A stretch of DNA of 64,000 nucleotides. Origin: Dyadobacter fermentans DSM 18053. Its GTDB lineage: Bacteria; Bacteroidota; Bacteroidia; Cytophagales; Spirosomataceae. Both the position numbers and the translations under genes were made by a program. The notes below the pieces were generated by a model. The model ran no database searches and had not been told where the DNA came from. It saw nothing but the letters and a program-made list of their open reading frames with translations. The stretch covers positions 4,952,501 to 5,016,500 of the forward strand of contig NC_013037.1 of NCBI RefSeq assembly GCF_000023125.1, in the 5' to 3' direction. The stretch's first letter is position 1; each line of letters begins with the position of its first letter. Below are positions 7,450 to 16,351 of this stretch, piece by piece.

Positions 7450-8934
7450 TTAGAGGTTCTTTTCGAGACTGGCTTTCCAGGCGCCATAGGCATCCCGTGT
7501 AGCCTGGGCCAGGTTTGCGTCCGGCTCGATGGTTCGGAGTGCGGTAAGTCCTGTAAAGGCCTCGCTGCGGTTTTTATAATAACCTAATCCGAACCCGGCT
7601 GCACGCGCAGCGCCCTGTGCCCCATCGGTATTGTAAAGTTCCACGGTGGCACCGGAAACATTGGCAAACGTTTCCCTGAAAACAGGGCTCAGGAACATGT
7701 TCGCTTCGCCGGCGCGGATGTTTTTAAGGGAAACTCCAACCGTTTCCATGATCTCCATGCCGTAGTACAATGCGAACACGATGCCCTCCTGTGACGCGCG
7801 CGTGAAATGGCTCAGGCCATGGCGGCTGAACTGAAGTCCTTTGAATGTGTTCCCTGGGTCCTGGTTTTCGAGCATCCGCTCGGCACCGTTGCCGAAAGGA
7901 AGGCAGAACAGCCCGTCCGACCCGACAGGTGCCTGGGCCGCAAGCGTATTCATTTCGGGATAGGATATGTTACCCTGGAACAATGCATTACGCAACCAGC
8001 CGTTCAAACTGCCCGTTCCGTTTACGCACAACAGTACGCCATACCGCGCCGAAGAAGCAATCGGGTTGACGTGCAGGAATGTATTTACCCGGGATTTTGG
8101 GTCAAATTTGATCTGGTCGCTAACACCGTACACAACACCTGACGTTCCTGCTGTGGCAGCAACCTCTCCTGGTTCGAGGACATTGAGAGAAAACGCATTA
8201 TTAGGTTGATCACCGGCGCGGTAAGTGACAGGAATTCCCACGCGAAGCCCGAGTTCTGCAGCGGCGGCGGCGGTAACTTTTCCTTGCTCTGCGAAGGTCG
8301 GAAGAACATCAGGCAGGATGCTCTGGTCGAACCCGAAATGGTCGAAGAGGAAATCCGCGGGACGCTGGTTGACGAAGTCCCAAAAGATGCCTTCGGATAA
8401 ACCGGATGGCGTGGTAACCACTTCGCTGGTCATGCGGGCAGCGAGGTAGTCGCCGGGAAGCATGAATTTGTGCACTTTGGCATACACTTCGGGCTCATTT
8501 TCCTTTACCCAGCCCAGTTTGGAAGCGGTGAAGTTGCCGGGTGAGTTGAGCAGGTGAGGCAGTACATATTCTTCGCCCAGCGCATCCATTGCCCGGTTAC
8601 CCACTTCAACGGCGCGGCTGTCGCACCAGATGATGGATGGGCGGAGGACATTCAGGTTTTCGTCCACGACCACGAGCCCGTGCATTTGGTATGAGATCCC
8701 GATAGCACCGACTTCCTCGGGTGAGACGTTCGCTTTTTTAATGACTGCCTGAGAGGCGAGACATGCATTTTCCCACCACATCTGGGGCTGCTGCTCGGCA
8801 AACCCGGGCTTTGGTGCCGCAATGGTCATTTCCCTTTCAGGATAGAACGCGGAGGCGGCTACTGCCCCGGTGTCTGCGTGAATCAAACAAGCTTTAACAG
8901 ACGAACTGCCTAAATCGAATCCAAGGAAATACAT
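7450..8934 (-). CDS. xylB: Xylulokinase (FGGY carbohydrate kinase)
   Basis: FGGY-family kinase of 494 residues, the normal XylB length, expected to phosphorylate D-xylulose to xylulose 5-phosphate for the pentose phosphate pathway. The N-terminal phosphate-binding loop is FLGFDLGSSSVKACL; the sugar-site region reads ISYQMHGLV with IIWCDSRA; the C-terminal ATPase region has GEVAATAGTSGVVYG and FRETFANVSG. Xylose isomerase and transporters are not adjacent, so this is an isolated gene. A perfect operator-like dyad about 100 bp upstream (9033-9055) suggests sugar-responsive control. Other FGGY pentulose kinases cannot be fully excluded. Confidence 0.88.
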   Translation of the reverse strand: MYFLGFDLGSSSVKACLIHADTGAVAASAFYPEREMTIAAPKPGFAEQQPQMWWENACLASQAVIKKANVSPEEVGAIGISYQMHGLVVVDENLNVLRPSIIWCDSRAVEVGNRAMDALGEEYVLPHLLNSPGNFTASKLGWVKENEPEVYAKVHKFMLPGDYLAARMTSEVVTTPSGLSEGIFWDFVNQRPADFLFDHFGFDQSILPDVLPTFAEQGKVTAAAAAELGLRVGIPVTYRAGDQPNNAFSLNVLEPGEVAATAGTSGVVYGVSDQIKFDPKSRVNTFLHVNPIASSARYGVLLCVNGTGSLNGWLRNALFQGNISYPEMNTLAAQAPVGSDGLFCLPFGNGAERMLENQDPGNTFKGLQFSRHGLSHFTRASQEGIVFALYYGMEIMETVGVSLKNIRAGEANMFLSPVFRETFANVSGATVELYNTDGAQGAARAAGFGLGYYKNRSEAFTGLTALRTIEPDANLAQATRDAYGAWKASLEKNL

Positions 8935-9032
8935 TGCTAAATATGATTATTTTGATTTAACGTGCTTCAATCTTTAAATATAAGTGCTAAAAAATACAAA
9001 AATGTTCAAATAAGTTTAAGAAAAGAAGCGCA

Positions 9033-9055
9033 TTAAGTGTAATTTTTACACTTAA
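9033..9055. promoter_or_regulatory. Operator-like dyad upstream of xylB
   Basis: Perfect inverted repeat TTAAGTGTAA (9033-9042), TTT, TTACACTTAA (9046-9055), within the otherwise AT-rich 307-bp region between xylB and the M28 peptidase gene. Symmetry and position suit a dimeric repressor or activator of xylB. The rest of that region shows only a second dyad near the peptidase promoter. Confidence 0.55.
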
Positions 9056-9180
9056 CAAAAATTCGAGCGAACCGGTGCTGGGAAACGATATGATATCAGT
9101 CAGGAAATTGAGTATATTAATGACGCGATGAAACTAAAGGGCTGATTTTAGGGTCTCCTTTGTGTTTATCTTGCAAGAGG

Positions 9181-9203
9181 TCAAATATCTATGCGATATT
9201 TGA
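9181..9203. promoter_or_regulatory. Inverted repeat over the M28 peptidase promoter
   Basis: TCAAATATC (9181-9189), TATGC, GATATTTGA (9195-9203): perfect 9-bp arms. The right arm contains GATATTTG, one base off TAnnTTTG, with a TTG at 9174-9176 as possible -33. The arrangement fits an operator overlapping the promoter of the gene at 9242. Confidence 0.4.
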
Positions 9204-9241
9204 GTAAAATTTCAAGTTGCTGACATCCTTTATCGGGAATT

Positions 9242-10705
9242 ATGAAGAAAGTTGTGCAAGTCGTTCTTATTGGTGGGCTGTTTTTGTTGTTTTCAGAGTT
9301 TCGCCCGGCCGATAAAAAGTGGGAGAAGCAGTTCTCTCGTCTGGATCGGGAAATCAGGCAAAACAGTAAGGCGTATGCAACACTGGGTGATGCGACCAAA
9401 ACCATAGGACACCGGCTCACCGGAAGCGCAAACGGAGAAAAAGCGGAAGAATACGCTTTTAAGTTGCTGAAAAGCTACGGCTTCACCGATGTGGTATACC
9501 AGCCGTTCGAGGTGGAAGCGTGGATGCGCGACACCGTTACATTGTCGATTGCACCCGGGAGCAGCGATAATTTTCGCGATGTGCCTGTTGTATCGCTGGC
9601 GCATTCTCCCGTTGAATCAAACTTGCAGGGTGAGATCGTCGACGTTGGCAATGGATTGGAAGAGGATTTTCTGGCCCTGAAAGAGAAGGTGAAGGGAAAG
9701 ATTGCGATGGCTAACATCAATCTGGTGGGAGCAGCAGGCAAAAAGAACCTGCACCGTTCGGAGAAAACGGCGCTGGCGATCAAGTATGGCGCAAAGGGGA
9801 TGATCATGGTAAACGGGGCGCCGGGCAAGATTTTGCTTACAGGAACCGCCTCAGTCACTGGTGCTATCATATCTATTCCGGCGGTTTGCATTTCCAATGA
9901 GAGCGGCATCGAGATCCGTAAATGGATCACGGATGAAGGGCCGCTGGAAGCGCATATTGATATGCACAATAATTCCAAGCCGATCAGGGCACGCAATGTC
10001 ATTGCTACTTTGAAAGGTAAAACCGACGAAAAAGTAATTATCGGGGGACACCTCGACTCGTGGGACCTTTCCACGGGAGCCATTGATAACGGAATCGGGT
10101 CGTTTGCGGTTATGGACATTGCCCGGGCATTCAGAGCATTGAAAGTTAAGCCGGAGCGCACCATCCAGTTTGTGTTGTTCATGGGCGAGGAGCAGGGATT
10201 GCTCGGTTCGAAGCATTTTGTGAACGAGCTGAAAAAGTCAGGCGGTATCGACAAGGTATCCTACATGATGAACCTCGACATGACGAACGATCCCAGAGGT
10301 GCCAACACCTTTGGACGGGATGAAATGATGGAGTTTTTTGCGTCGGTCGGGCAGGCGATTCAGTCCGTCGATAACGAATACAAGAATGAAACCAACAACC
10401 GGGCCGGGTTGCATAGCGATCATCAGCCATTCATGCTGGAAGGCGTTCCGATCGCCGGTCTGTCGGGCTACCTCGAGCCTACCGTTTTGCAATGTTACCA
10501 CGCGGATTGTGATGATTTCAGTTTGGTAAATAAAGACCAACTTGAAAATACGGTGCGTATCGCATCCATGTACCTGTACGCGCTTTCGAACGCGGAAAAC
10601 CTTGCGGTAAAAAAGTTGTCGGATCAGAAAACCCGCGAATACCTGATATCGCAGGGATTGAAAGAAGAATTGATTATCGGCCAGGAATGGCGCTGGGAAC
10701 AGTGA
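9242..10705 (+). CDS. Exported M28 family zinc peptidase with PA domain
   Basis: A 487-residue exported metallopeptidase resembling carboxypeptidase Q/aminopeptidase M28. A signal peptide occupies about residues 1-23. A PA (protease-associated) insert around residues 110-250 carries GKIAMANINLVGAAGKKNL. Two-zinc ligands are visible in order: His and Asp in IIGGHLDSWDLSTGAIDNGIG, the Glu pair in FMGEEQGLLGSKHF, Asp in MNLDMTNDPRG and His in LQCYHADCDD. It likely trims peptides in the periplasm. ispE follows after 27 bp and may be cotranscribed, with no functional link apparent. Confidence 0.88.
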   Translation: MKKVVQVVLIGGLFLLFSEFRPADKKWEKQFSRLDREIRQNSKAYATLGDATKTIGHRLTGSANGEKAEEYAFKLLKSYGFTDVVYQPFEVEAWMRDTVTLSIAPGSSDNFRDVPVVSLAHSPVESNLQGEIVDVGNGLEEDFLALKEKVKGKIAMANINLVGAAGKKNLHRSEKTALAIKYGAKGMIMVNGAPGKILLTGTASVTGAIISIPAVCISNESGIEIRKWITDEGPLEAHIDMHNNSKPIRARNVIATLKGKTDEKVIIGGHLDSWDLSTGAIDNGIGSFAVMDIARAFRALKVKPERTIQFVLFMGEEQGLLGSKHFVNELKKSGGIDKVSYMMNLDMTNDPRGANTFGRDEMMEFFASVGQAIQSVDNEYKNETNNRAGLHSDHQPFMLEGVPIAGLSGYLEPTVLQCYHADCDDFSLVNKDQLENTVRIASMYLYALSNAENLAVKKLSDQKTREYLISQGLKEELIIGQEWRWEQ

Positions 10706-10732
10706 GCCATCGGTGCCGCAATTGACGTAGCA

Positions 10733-11542
10733 ATGTTAGTATTCCCTAATGCCAAGATCAATATCGGTTTAAATATTGTCGAAAAACGTCCGGACGGTTT
10801 CCATAATATCGAATCCTGTTTTTACCCGGTAGGCTGGTCGGATGCACTGGAAATCACCCAGGCGGAACAGTTTTCATTTCACGCGGATGGAATAGCGATC
10901 CCCGGTAATGCGAGCGACAACCTTTGCATCAAGGCATATGAAATGCTGAGGAGTGATTACCATCTGCCTCCCGTTAAAATACATTTGTTGAAAACAGTGC
11001 CCATCGGTGCCGGATTGGGCGGCGGGTCTGCCGATGCCGCATTTGCGATCAAGGCTTTGAACCAGTTGTTCAATCTGAACATTTCAGTCGGGGAGCAGGA
11101 GGAATATGCACGGCGCATCGGAAGCGATTGTGCTTTTTTTATCCGGAACAAACCCATGTATTGCTTCGGAAAAGGAGATGAGTTTGATGCAATCGACATT
11201 AATATCTCCGGGAAGTGGATTGCGCTGGTAAACCCGGGCATCCATATTTCTACCGTAGAAGCATATTCGGGCGTGGTCGCGAAACGAAGCACCGGCGATT
11301 TGCGTACTATATTGAGCGGGCCGATAACCGGATGGAAAGATCACGTGCGCAACGATTTCGAAGCAACGTTATTTCAAAAATATCCTCTTTTGGCTGACAC
11401 AAAGGATAAATTATACGACCTCGGAGCGGAATATGCAGCAATGAGCGGTTCAGGTTCTACGTTGTTCGGGATTTTCAAGGAGGAACAGAATGTGAAACAG
11501 CATTTCCCTGATTTTCGCCTTTGGCAAGGGTTCCTTAGGTAA
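10733..11542 (+). CDS. ispE: 4-diphosphocytidyl-2-C-methyl-D-erythritol kinase
   Basis: GHMP kinase of the MEP isoprenoid pathway, phosphorylating the 2-hydroxyl of CDP-methylerythritol with ATP. The 269-residue length is typical. The family ATP-binding motif is PIGAGLGGGSADAAFAI near residue 90; the N-terminus (FPNAKINIGLNIVEKRPDGFHNIES) and the C-terminal SGSGSTLFGIF are also diagnostic. It starts 27 bp after the M28 peptidase stop codon, so the two probably share a transcript. MEP-pathway genes are often scattered in Bacteroidota, and no other pathway gene lies nearby. Confidence 0.96.
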   Translation: MLVFPNAKINIGLNIVEKRPDGFHNIESCFYPVGWSDALEITQAEQFSFHADGIAIPGNASDNLCIKAYEMLRSDYHLPPVKIHLLKTVPIGAGLGGGSADAAFAIKALNQLFNLNISVGEQEEYARRIGSDCAFFIRNKPMYCFGKGDEFDAIDINISGKWIALVNPGIHISTVEAYSGVVAKRSTGDLRTILSGPITGWKDHVRNDFEATLFQKYPLLADTKDKLYDLGAEYAAMSGSGSTLFGIFKEEQNVKQHFPDFRLWQGFLR

Positions 11543-11630
11543 ATTTAACATATCAGACATGCAGTAAGGAGTGAATTAGTCGTTATATTCACCTTGAATT
11601 GCGCTTTTTGAAGATATCAATGAACGGAAG

Positions 11631-12242
11631 ATGAGTCCGAAGCATACAACCAGACAAACCGAAAACCCATTCACCAAACGCCGTGAGCCGCTTGGCTTTA
11701 TGCTTTGGTTGGGCGTTGCCGGCAGTTCGCTGTTGTTTACTTCCATCTTCATCACTTTCCTGCTGCGTGCGCATCACGAAACCTCACATCTGGTGGCCTT
11801 GCCAGACATGTTCTGGCTGAGTACGCTGGTCATTCTGTTCAGCAGCATTACACTGCACGAAGCCAACCTCGCTTTTACTAACGAACGCTTCCTTCACTAC
11901 CGGGTATTCCTCGGCGCTACCCTGCTGCTTGGCACCATATTCATGATGCTGCAAGCAGGCGGATGGATGGAAATGGTCAATTCGGGCGTTTTTAGCGGCA
12001 TCAATACCTCCGAAGGCTTTATTTACCTGCTCACCGGCCTGCATTTGCTCCACATGATCGGCGGCGTGCTATATCTCGGTTTCCTTTTCCGGAAGGCGGT
12101 CAGGAACAGAAGTTATGTTGACTCTTTCGTTTACAGTGTTAACCCGCCAAATCGGCTCAGAATCAGACTTTTTACGCGATACTGGCACTTCACCGGCGCT
12201 CTTTGGCTGGTGGTATTTATCTTTTTGATCGTCTTGTATTAA
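11631..12242 (+). CDS. Heme-copper oxidase subunit III-like protein
   Basis: A 203-residue inner-membrane protein with about five helices and the cytochrome c oxidase subunit III pattern. EGFIYLLTGLHLLHMIGG carries the conserved His-rich helix, the terminal YWHFTGALWLVVFIFLIV is the family's last helix, and TLHEANLAF resembles the conserved Glu-bearing helix. Subunit III supports proton pumping and stability of the catalytic subunit I, but no subunit I, II or IV gene is adjacent, so it is an orphan copy, perhaps a spare or alternative subunit. The start is ATG 11631. Confidence 0.8.
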   Translation: MSPKHTTRQTENPFTKRREPLGFMLWLGVAGSSLLFTSIFITFLLRAHHETSHLVALPDMFWLSTLVILFSSITLHEANLAFTNERFLHYRVFLGATLLLGTIFMMLQAGGWMEMVNSGVFSGINTSEGFIYLLTGLHLLHMIGGVLYLGFLFRKAVRNRSYVDSFVYSVNPPNRLRIRLFTRYWHFTGALWLVVFIFLIVLY

Positions 12243-12291
12243 GCGCCGGTTTCCAGAAACCTGTTAGCCTAAAATTGCATTCCCGATTTCG

Positions 12292-12299
12292 TATATTTG
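12292..12299 (+). promoter_or_regulatory. Putative -7 promoter element for AraC-type regulator
   Basis: TATATTTG matches TAnnTTTG exactly and lies 20 bp before the ATG at 12319; a TTG at 12275-12277 is a somewhat close -33 candidate. Confidence 0.45.
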
Positions 12300-12318
12300 A
12301 AATCCGAGATGTAATCAC

Positions 12319-13494
12319 ATGATCCCAGCTTCACCGCCAATCCGTACCGACCTTTTTTCGCTGTTTATGCTGCTCGGATGTGTCCAGGGGTTGATATTGG
12401 CGTATGTCTTTCTTTCGCATACGAAGGGTAGTAACCGGTCGAACCTCTATCTGGGTATCCTGCTTCTGGGAATGTCACTGATTATCAGCGATGTGTGGCT
12501 CGGCTATACGAATTACATGTTTCAGGTTCTCTGGCTGGTGGATTTCAGCGAGCCGCTGAACCTGCTGATGGCACCGGCGGCGTTTCTATATGTCAAAGTG
12601 GGTGTTAGCCAGCGGGATGACAGGCGGGCCTGGCTGCATTTCCTTCCCACGCTGATCTACTTCGTGTACATGTGCGTGCTCGTGTATCCGCAAGGGCTTG
12701 CCTTTAAGTACAATGCCAATATCGGCTCTTTTCATCCGGAAATAGCGCGTCTGCCTGCTACACCCTACGGCAGCGAATGGATGTTTTACCCAAAATGGCA
12801 CATCAACGACCTTACATTCGTGAGCATGCTCATTTACAATATAGCTGGTCTTGTGTTTCTGGTGAGAGCTTTCCGCGAACGGCGAGTGTCATTTTTCACC
12901 GGTGAAAAGAGCTCGCTTTCGTGGTTCAGGGATATGTTCCTGCAACTGGTGTTCCTGGTGATTGTATTTTTCGTCGTCCGCATTTCTTTTCGGCACGATT
13001 TGGGCGATCACATCATTGCTGCATTCATCTCGCTGATTATCTACATTACGAGCTTTACAGTGTTAAGAAAGTCGCTTTTCTTTCAACAACCGGCGGAACG
13101 GACGGCGAGGAAGTATGAAAAATCATCATTGACACCCGAGATTCAATCCACGACGCTGGGCAAGCTGGAAGCGATCATGCTCGCTGAAAGGCCATTTCTG
13201 GACCCCGGATTTTCACTACCGGCGCTGTCGAAACGGCTTGGCGTGTCTACGCACCATTTGTCGCAGATACTCAATGAAGAGTTGAAGCAGAGTTTTTTCG
13301 ACCTGATCGCCACTTATCGCATTCAGGAAGCGCAACGGCTGCTGGGTGATGAGGCTCATGCATATCTCAAAATTGAAGAGATCGGGCAGATGGTCGGTTA
13401 CAATTCCAAATCCGCTTTTAATACTGCCTTCCGCAAAATCTCGGGCCTGACGCCCTCCGAATACCGCAAAAAACAGGCGATTCAGAAGTTCTGA
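12319..13494 (+). CDS. Membrane-bound AraC family transcriptional regulator
   Basis: A 391-residue protein with an N-terminal block of about seven helices (from LFSLFMLLGCVQGLILAYVFL to IIAAFISLIIYITSFTVL, residues 10-250) and a C-terminal AraC/XylS DNA-binding domain of two helix-turn-helix motifs (FSLPALSKRLGVSTHHLSQIL; then IGQMVGYNSKSAFNTAFRKI with the family ending SGLTPSEYRKK). This layout is common in Bacteroidota and implies control of gene expression by a membrane-embedded sensor. The gene directly downstream, in the same direction after 89 bp, encodes an acyltransferase and is the most obvious target. The ligand is unknown. Confidence 0.87.
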   Translation: MIPASPPIRTDLFSLFMLLGCVQGLILAYVFLSHTKGSNRSNLYLGILLLGMSLIISDVWLGYTNYMFQVLWLVDFSEPLNLLMAPAAFLYVKVGVSQRDDRRAWLHFLPTLIYFVYMCVLVYPQGLAFKYNANIGSFHPEIARLPATPYGSEWMFYPKWHINDLTFVSMLIYNIAGLVFLVRAFRERRVSFFTGEKSSLSWFRDMFLQLVFLVIVFFVVRISFRHDLGDHIIAAFISLIIYITSFTVLRKSLFFQQPAERTARKYEKSSLTPEIQSTTLGKLEAIMLAERPFLDPGFSLPALSKRLGVSTHHLSQILNEELKQSFFDLIATYRIQEAQRLLGDEAHAYLKIEEIGQMVGYNSKSAFNTAFRKISGLTPSEYRKKQAIQKF

Positions 13495-13552
13495 CTTATA
13501 GGGAAGTACGTCGAACGGATCAGAACGGTCGTTTTGACCTTTTTCAGCACAT

Positions 13553-13560
13553 TAGTTTTG
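13553..13560 (+). promoter_or_regulatory. -7 promoter element for acyltransferase
   Basis: TAGTTTTG fits TAnnTTTG; TTTTG at 13532-13536 is a plausible -33 box with a 16-bp spacer. It gives a leader of about 20 nt before ATG 13584. Confidence 0.5.
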
Positions 13561-13583
13561 GGCATCACTCAAATCTGTTTGCC

Positions 13584-14777
13584 ATGGAAACAAAGTCCGA
13601 CCAATTTCATCCAACCCACCTTCGCCGCTACGACCTCGACTGGCTGCGTGTAACCGCATTTGCTATCCTGATCTTCTACCACGTAGGAATGTTCTTCAAT
13701 CACTGGGATTGGCATATCAAAAACGACGTGCTCACGCGCGCCGTTGAATGGCCCATGCGGTTCAGCAGCCAGTGGCGCATGGCGCTTTTGTTCATGATTT
13801 CGGGTGCCGGTGTATACTTCGCGCTGGGGAATCGCCGACCGGCTGCTTTTTTGAAGGAGCGGTTCGTCCGGATTTTCCTACCACTCGTTTTCGGGATGAT
13901 CGTCATCGTGCCGCCGCAGATCTTTTTCGAACGACTTACCCAGGGAGAAACTTACGGCTATGGTGAGTTTTACAAAACTGTTTTTCAATTCGAGCCGTAT
14001 CCGCAGGGCAGTTTCAGCTGGCACCATTTGTGGTACCTCGTTTATATTTTCTGCTACTCGCTGCTGGCATTGCCGTTGCTGGTGTGGCTGCGCCGAAGCA
14101 CCGGCTTTATGCGCCGTGTAGCTGCATTTTTCTCAAATCCCTGGGCATTAATCGCCGTGCCTGTGCTCTGGCATGCCGGCGGGAGTATCTTGCTAAGTGA
14201 GAAATTTCCTACGACGCACAACCTGATCAGGGATTGGAATGAACATTTTCATGATTTCACGCTTTTTATCACCGGTTTTGTGCTTTGTACGCAAATGCGT
14301 TTCTGGGAAACATTGCAGAAATACCGACGCCTTGCACTCGGAATATGGCTCCCGCTCACGATCGTACTCTACGTGTTTTACTGGACTGCCGAGCGCGACA
14401 TGAGCGCAATGGAATGGATAGTCTATGACCTGATCAAAACGACGAATGCGTGGTGTATCCTGCTATGCATTTTCGGGTATGGCTACACGTACCTGCAATT
14501 CACGAACCCGTTCCTGCGATATGCCAATGAGGCGGTGTACCCATTCTACATTCTGCATCAGACGGTCATTATTTGCCTGGCTTATCCGCTGATCACTGCT
14601 TCCGTGCATTGGTTTGTGAAGTTCGTGTACCTCAGCGTCGCCACATTTGCGATTTGCCTCGGGACCTATCACTTTCTGATCAGAAGGAGTAATGTTCTGC
14701 GGGTATTGTTTGGGATGAAAGCCGCGAAACGGCGAAACAGCGAAGAGCCGCTGGCGCCTATTTCTTCAATATCTTGA
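13584..14777 (+). CDS. Acyltransferase 3 family membrane protein
   Basis: A 397-residue multipass inner-membrane acyltransferase of the OafA/MdoC type, which moves acyl groups onto cell-envelope glycans or lipids. The N-terminus RYDLDWLRVTAFAILIFYHVG carries the family's Arg-x-x-x-Leu-Asp...His pattern, and about ten hydrophobic helices follow (for example VYPFYILHQTVIICLAYPLI near the end). It follows the membrane AraC regulator and overlaps the convergent OmpA-like gene by 20 bp. Acceptor and acyl donor cannot be told from sequence. Confidence 0.85.
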   Translation: METKSDQFHPTHLRRYDLDWLRVTAFAILIFYHVGMFFNHWDWHIKNDVLTRAVEWPMRFSSQWRMALLFMISGAGVYFALGNRRPAAFLKERFVRIFLPLVFGMIVIVPPQIFFERLTQGETYGYGEFYKTVFQFEPYPQGSFSWHHLWYLVYIFCYSLLALPLLVWLRRSTGFMRRVAAFFSNPWALIAVPVLWHAGGSILLSEKFPTTHNLIRDWNEHFHDFTLFITGFVLCTQMRFWETLQKYRRLALGIWLPLTIVLYVFYWTAERDMSAMEWIVYDLIKTTNAWCILLCIFGYGYTYLQFTNPFLRYANEAVYPFYILHQTVIICLAYPLITASVHWFVKFVYLSVATFAICLGTYHFLIRRSNVLRVLFGMKAAKRRNSEEPLAPISSIS

Positions 14778-16335
14778 ATTCCACGCGACGGTTTTGTTGC
14801 TGTCCTTCGGGCGTGTCGTTCGTGGCGACAGGCTTGGTTTCGCCATAACCCTTGCTGGCGATGCGATCCGGCTCAATGCCTTTCCCGATGAGGTACTCGC
14901 GAACGGTGTCTGCACGCTCCTGCGATAGGTTGACGTTAAACTCCGCGCTACCGGTGTTATCCGTGTGCCCGCCGAGCTCAATGGCCAATGTCTTGTTTTC
15001 GGTCATTGAAATGGCAATACGGTTCAGTTCGGGGAATGATTCTTCCCGAAGCGTGGCCTTCCCGGTGGCAAAGAAGATGTTGTTGAGCCGTACGATCTGG
15101 CCTTCTTCGATCGGGATCAGTTTGAGCGACTTATTGGCTATTTCCTTGAAGCTCTTCTCTTTCCCGGTCGAGTCGGTAAGGTCGATGTTCTCGCCCTCGG
15201 CTATGAAATTGGGCGCTACGGCGCGCATACTGTACTTCTGGCCATAAGGAAGCACGAGTTTGTACTCTCCGGTGGTTGGGTTGGTGGTCGCCGTTCCCAC
15301 TTCTTCACCGGTTGTCAGGTCTTCGTAAATAATCGTCGCCTCTACCGGCTTATTGGTTTTGGAATCGATGACCTTGCCGCTGATCATCACGACGGGGTCG
15401 GATGGCGGAACAACGGCCACGGGCGCTTCAACCGCCGAATCGGCAGGCGCAGGTTTGGGTTGAAGATTGTACCGGACAATGTCGCCTTTGCCCTCGGTGT
15501 CTTTAAAAGAGACCATGTACGCGAAGTCGCCGAGGGCAGAAATCGTGTAATAGGCGTCATAACCATCGGTATTGATGGCCGGGCCGAGGTTTACGGGTCG
15601 GCTCCATCTTTTCCATGACTTGTCAATGCGCTTACTGTAATAAATGTCATTGCTTCCCTGGCCGCCTTTGCGGTCGCTGGAAAAGTACAGCGTTACGCCG
15701 TCCGGGGCAAGAAAAGGGGTCGTTTCGGTAAAATCTTCCGTATTGATCTCCGCGCCGAGATTCATCGGTTTGGACCAGGAACCGTCTTTTTGCTTGAAAC
15801 TGACGTAGAGGTCATCCACTTTGCTGTTTTTCTTCTCGCTGAATGACATGACCAGCACTTTTCCGTCATTCGACAGATAGCCGCAGTCGAACTGGCCCTT
15901 GCTGAGTTTGGTATAACCTGGAATGTCCAGCTTATTCGGCGCCGACCAGCCCCTTGCCGTTTTTTTACTGGTGGAAAAGCCGCGTGTCTCGTAGGTGCCG
16001 TTTTTGTAGGAACCCTTGATCAGCAAGGTGTTGCCGTCGGGTGTGATGCTGTAAAGGCTATTGTAATCCTCCTTGTTAAGTGGTGCGGGCAGCCTGCGTG
16101 CGGGCGTCCATTTATCGCTTTTCAGCTCAGAAAACCAGATATCCTGGCTGCCTTTCGGGCCGTGCGTGTTCTGCGGATGGCTTACGCGCGAGAAGTAGAT
16201 CGTTTTACCGTCGGGCGAAATGATCGGGCTGATCTCGTTGTATTCGGTATTGATCGATTTTCCGAGGTTTTCCAATTGTGCGTGGGCACAGTAGGAGGAA
16301 ACGACAGTCAAGGCTAAAAGGCAGAAAGCACGCAT
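14758..16335 (-). CDS. OmpA family protein with PD40 repeats
   Basis: A 525-residue envelope protein. A signal peptide (MRAFCLLALTVVSSYCAHAQ) is followed by WD40-like PD40 propeller repeats (SPIISPDGKTIYFSR; FLAPDGVTLYFSSDR; residues about 30-290), a Pro/Ala/Val-rich linker, a carboxypeptidase-regulatory-like beta sandwich (ISGKVIDSKTNKPVEATI, about 315-385) and a C-terminal OmpA peptidoglycan-binding domain (ELGGHTDNTGSAEF...NLSQERADTVREYL). This layout is widespread in Bacteroidota, including gliding and T9SS-linked proteins, but no specific role can be assigned. It is the last gene of the leftward mpl-LOG-ompA run, 16 bp after the LOG gene. Confidence 0.88.
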   Translation of the reverse strand: MRAFCLLALTVVSSYCAHAQLENLGKSINTEYNEISPIISPDGKTIYFSRVSHPQNTHGPKGSQDIWFSELKSDKWTPARRLPAPLNKEDYNSLYSITPDGNTLLIKGSYKNGTYETRGFSTSKKTARGWSAPNKLDIPGYTKLSKGQFDCGYLSNDGKVLVMSFSEKKNSKVDDLYVSFKQKDGSWSKPMNLGAEINTEDFTETTPFLAPDGVTLYFSSDRKGGQGSNDIYYSKRIDKSWKRWSRPVNLGPAINTDGYDAYYTISALGDFAYMVSFKDTEGKGDIVRYNLQPKPAPADSAVEAPVAVVPPSDPVVMISGKVIDSKTNKPVEATIIYEDLTTGEEVGTATTNPTTGEYKLVLPYGQKYSMRAVAPNFIAEGENIDLTDSTGKEKSFKEIANKSLKLIPIEEGQIVRLNNIFFATGKATLREESFPELNRIAISMTENKTLAIELGGHTDNTGSAEFNVNLSQERADTVREYLIGKGIEPDRIASKGYGETKPVATNDTPEGQQQNRRVEFKILKK

Positions 16336-16351
16336 TGTTCTGACAGGATGG

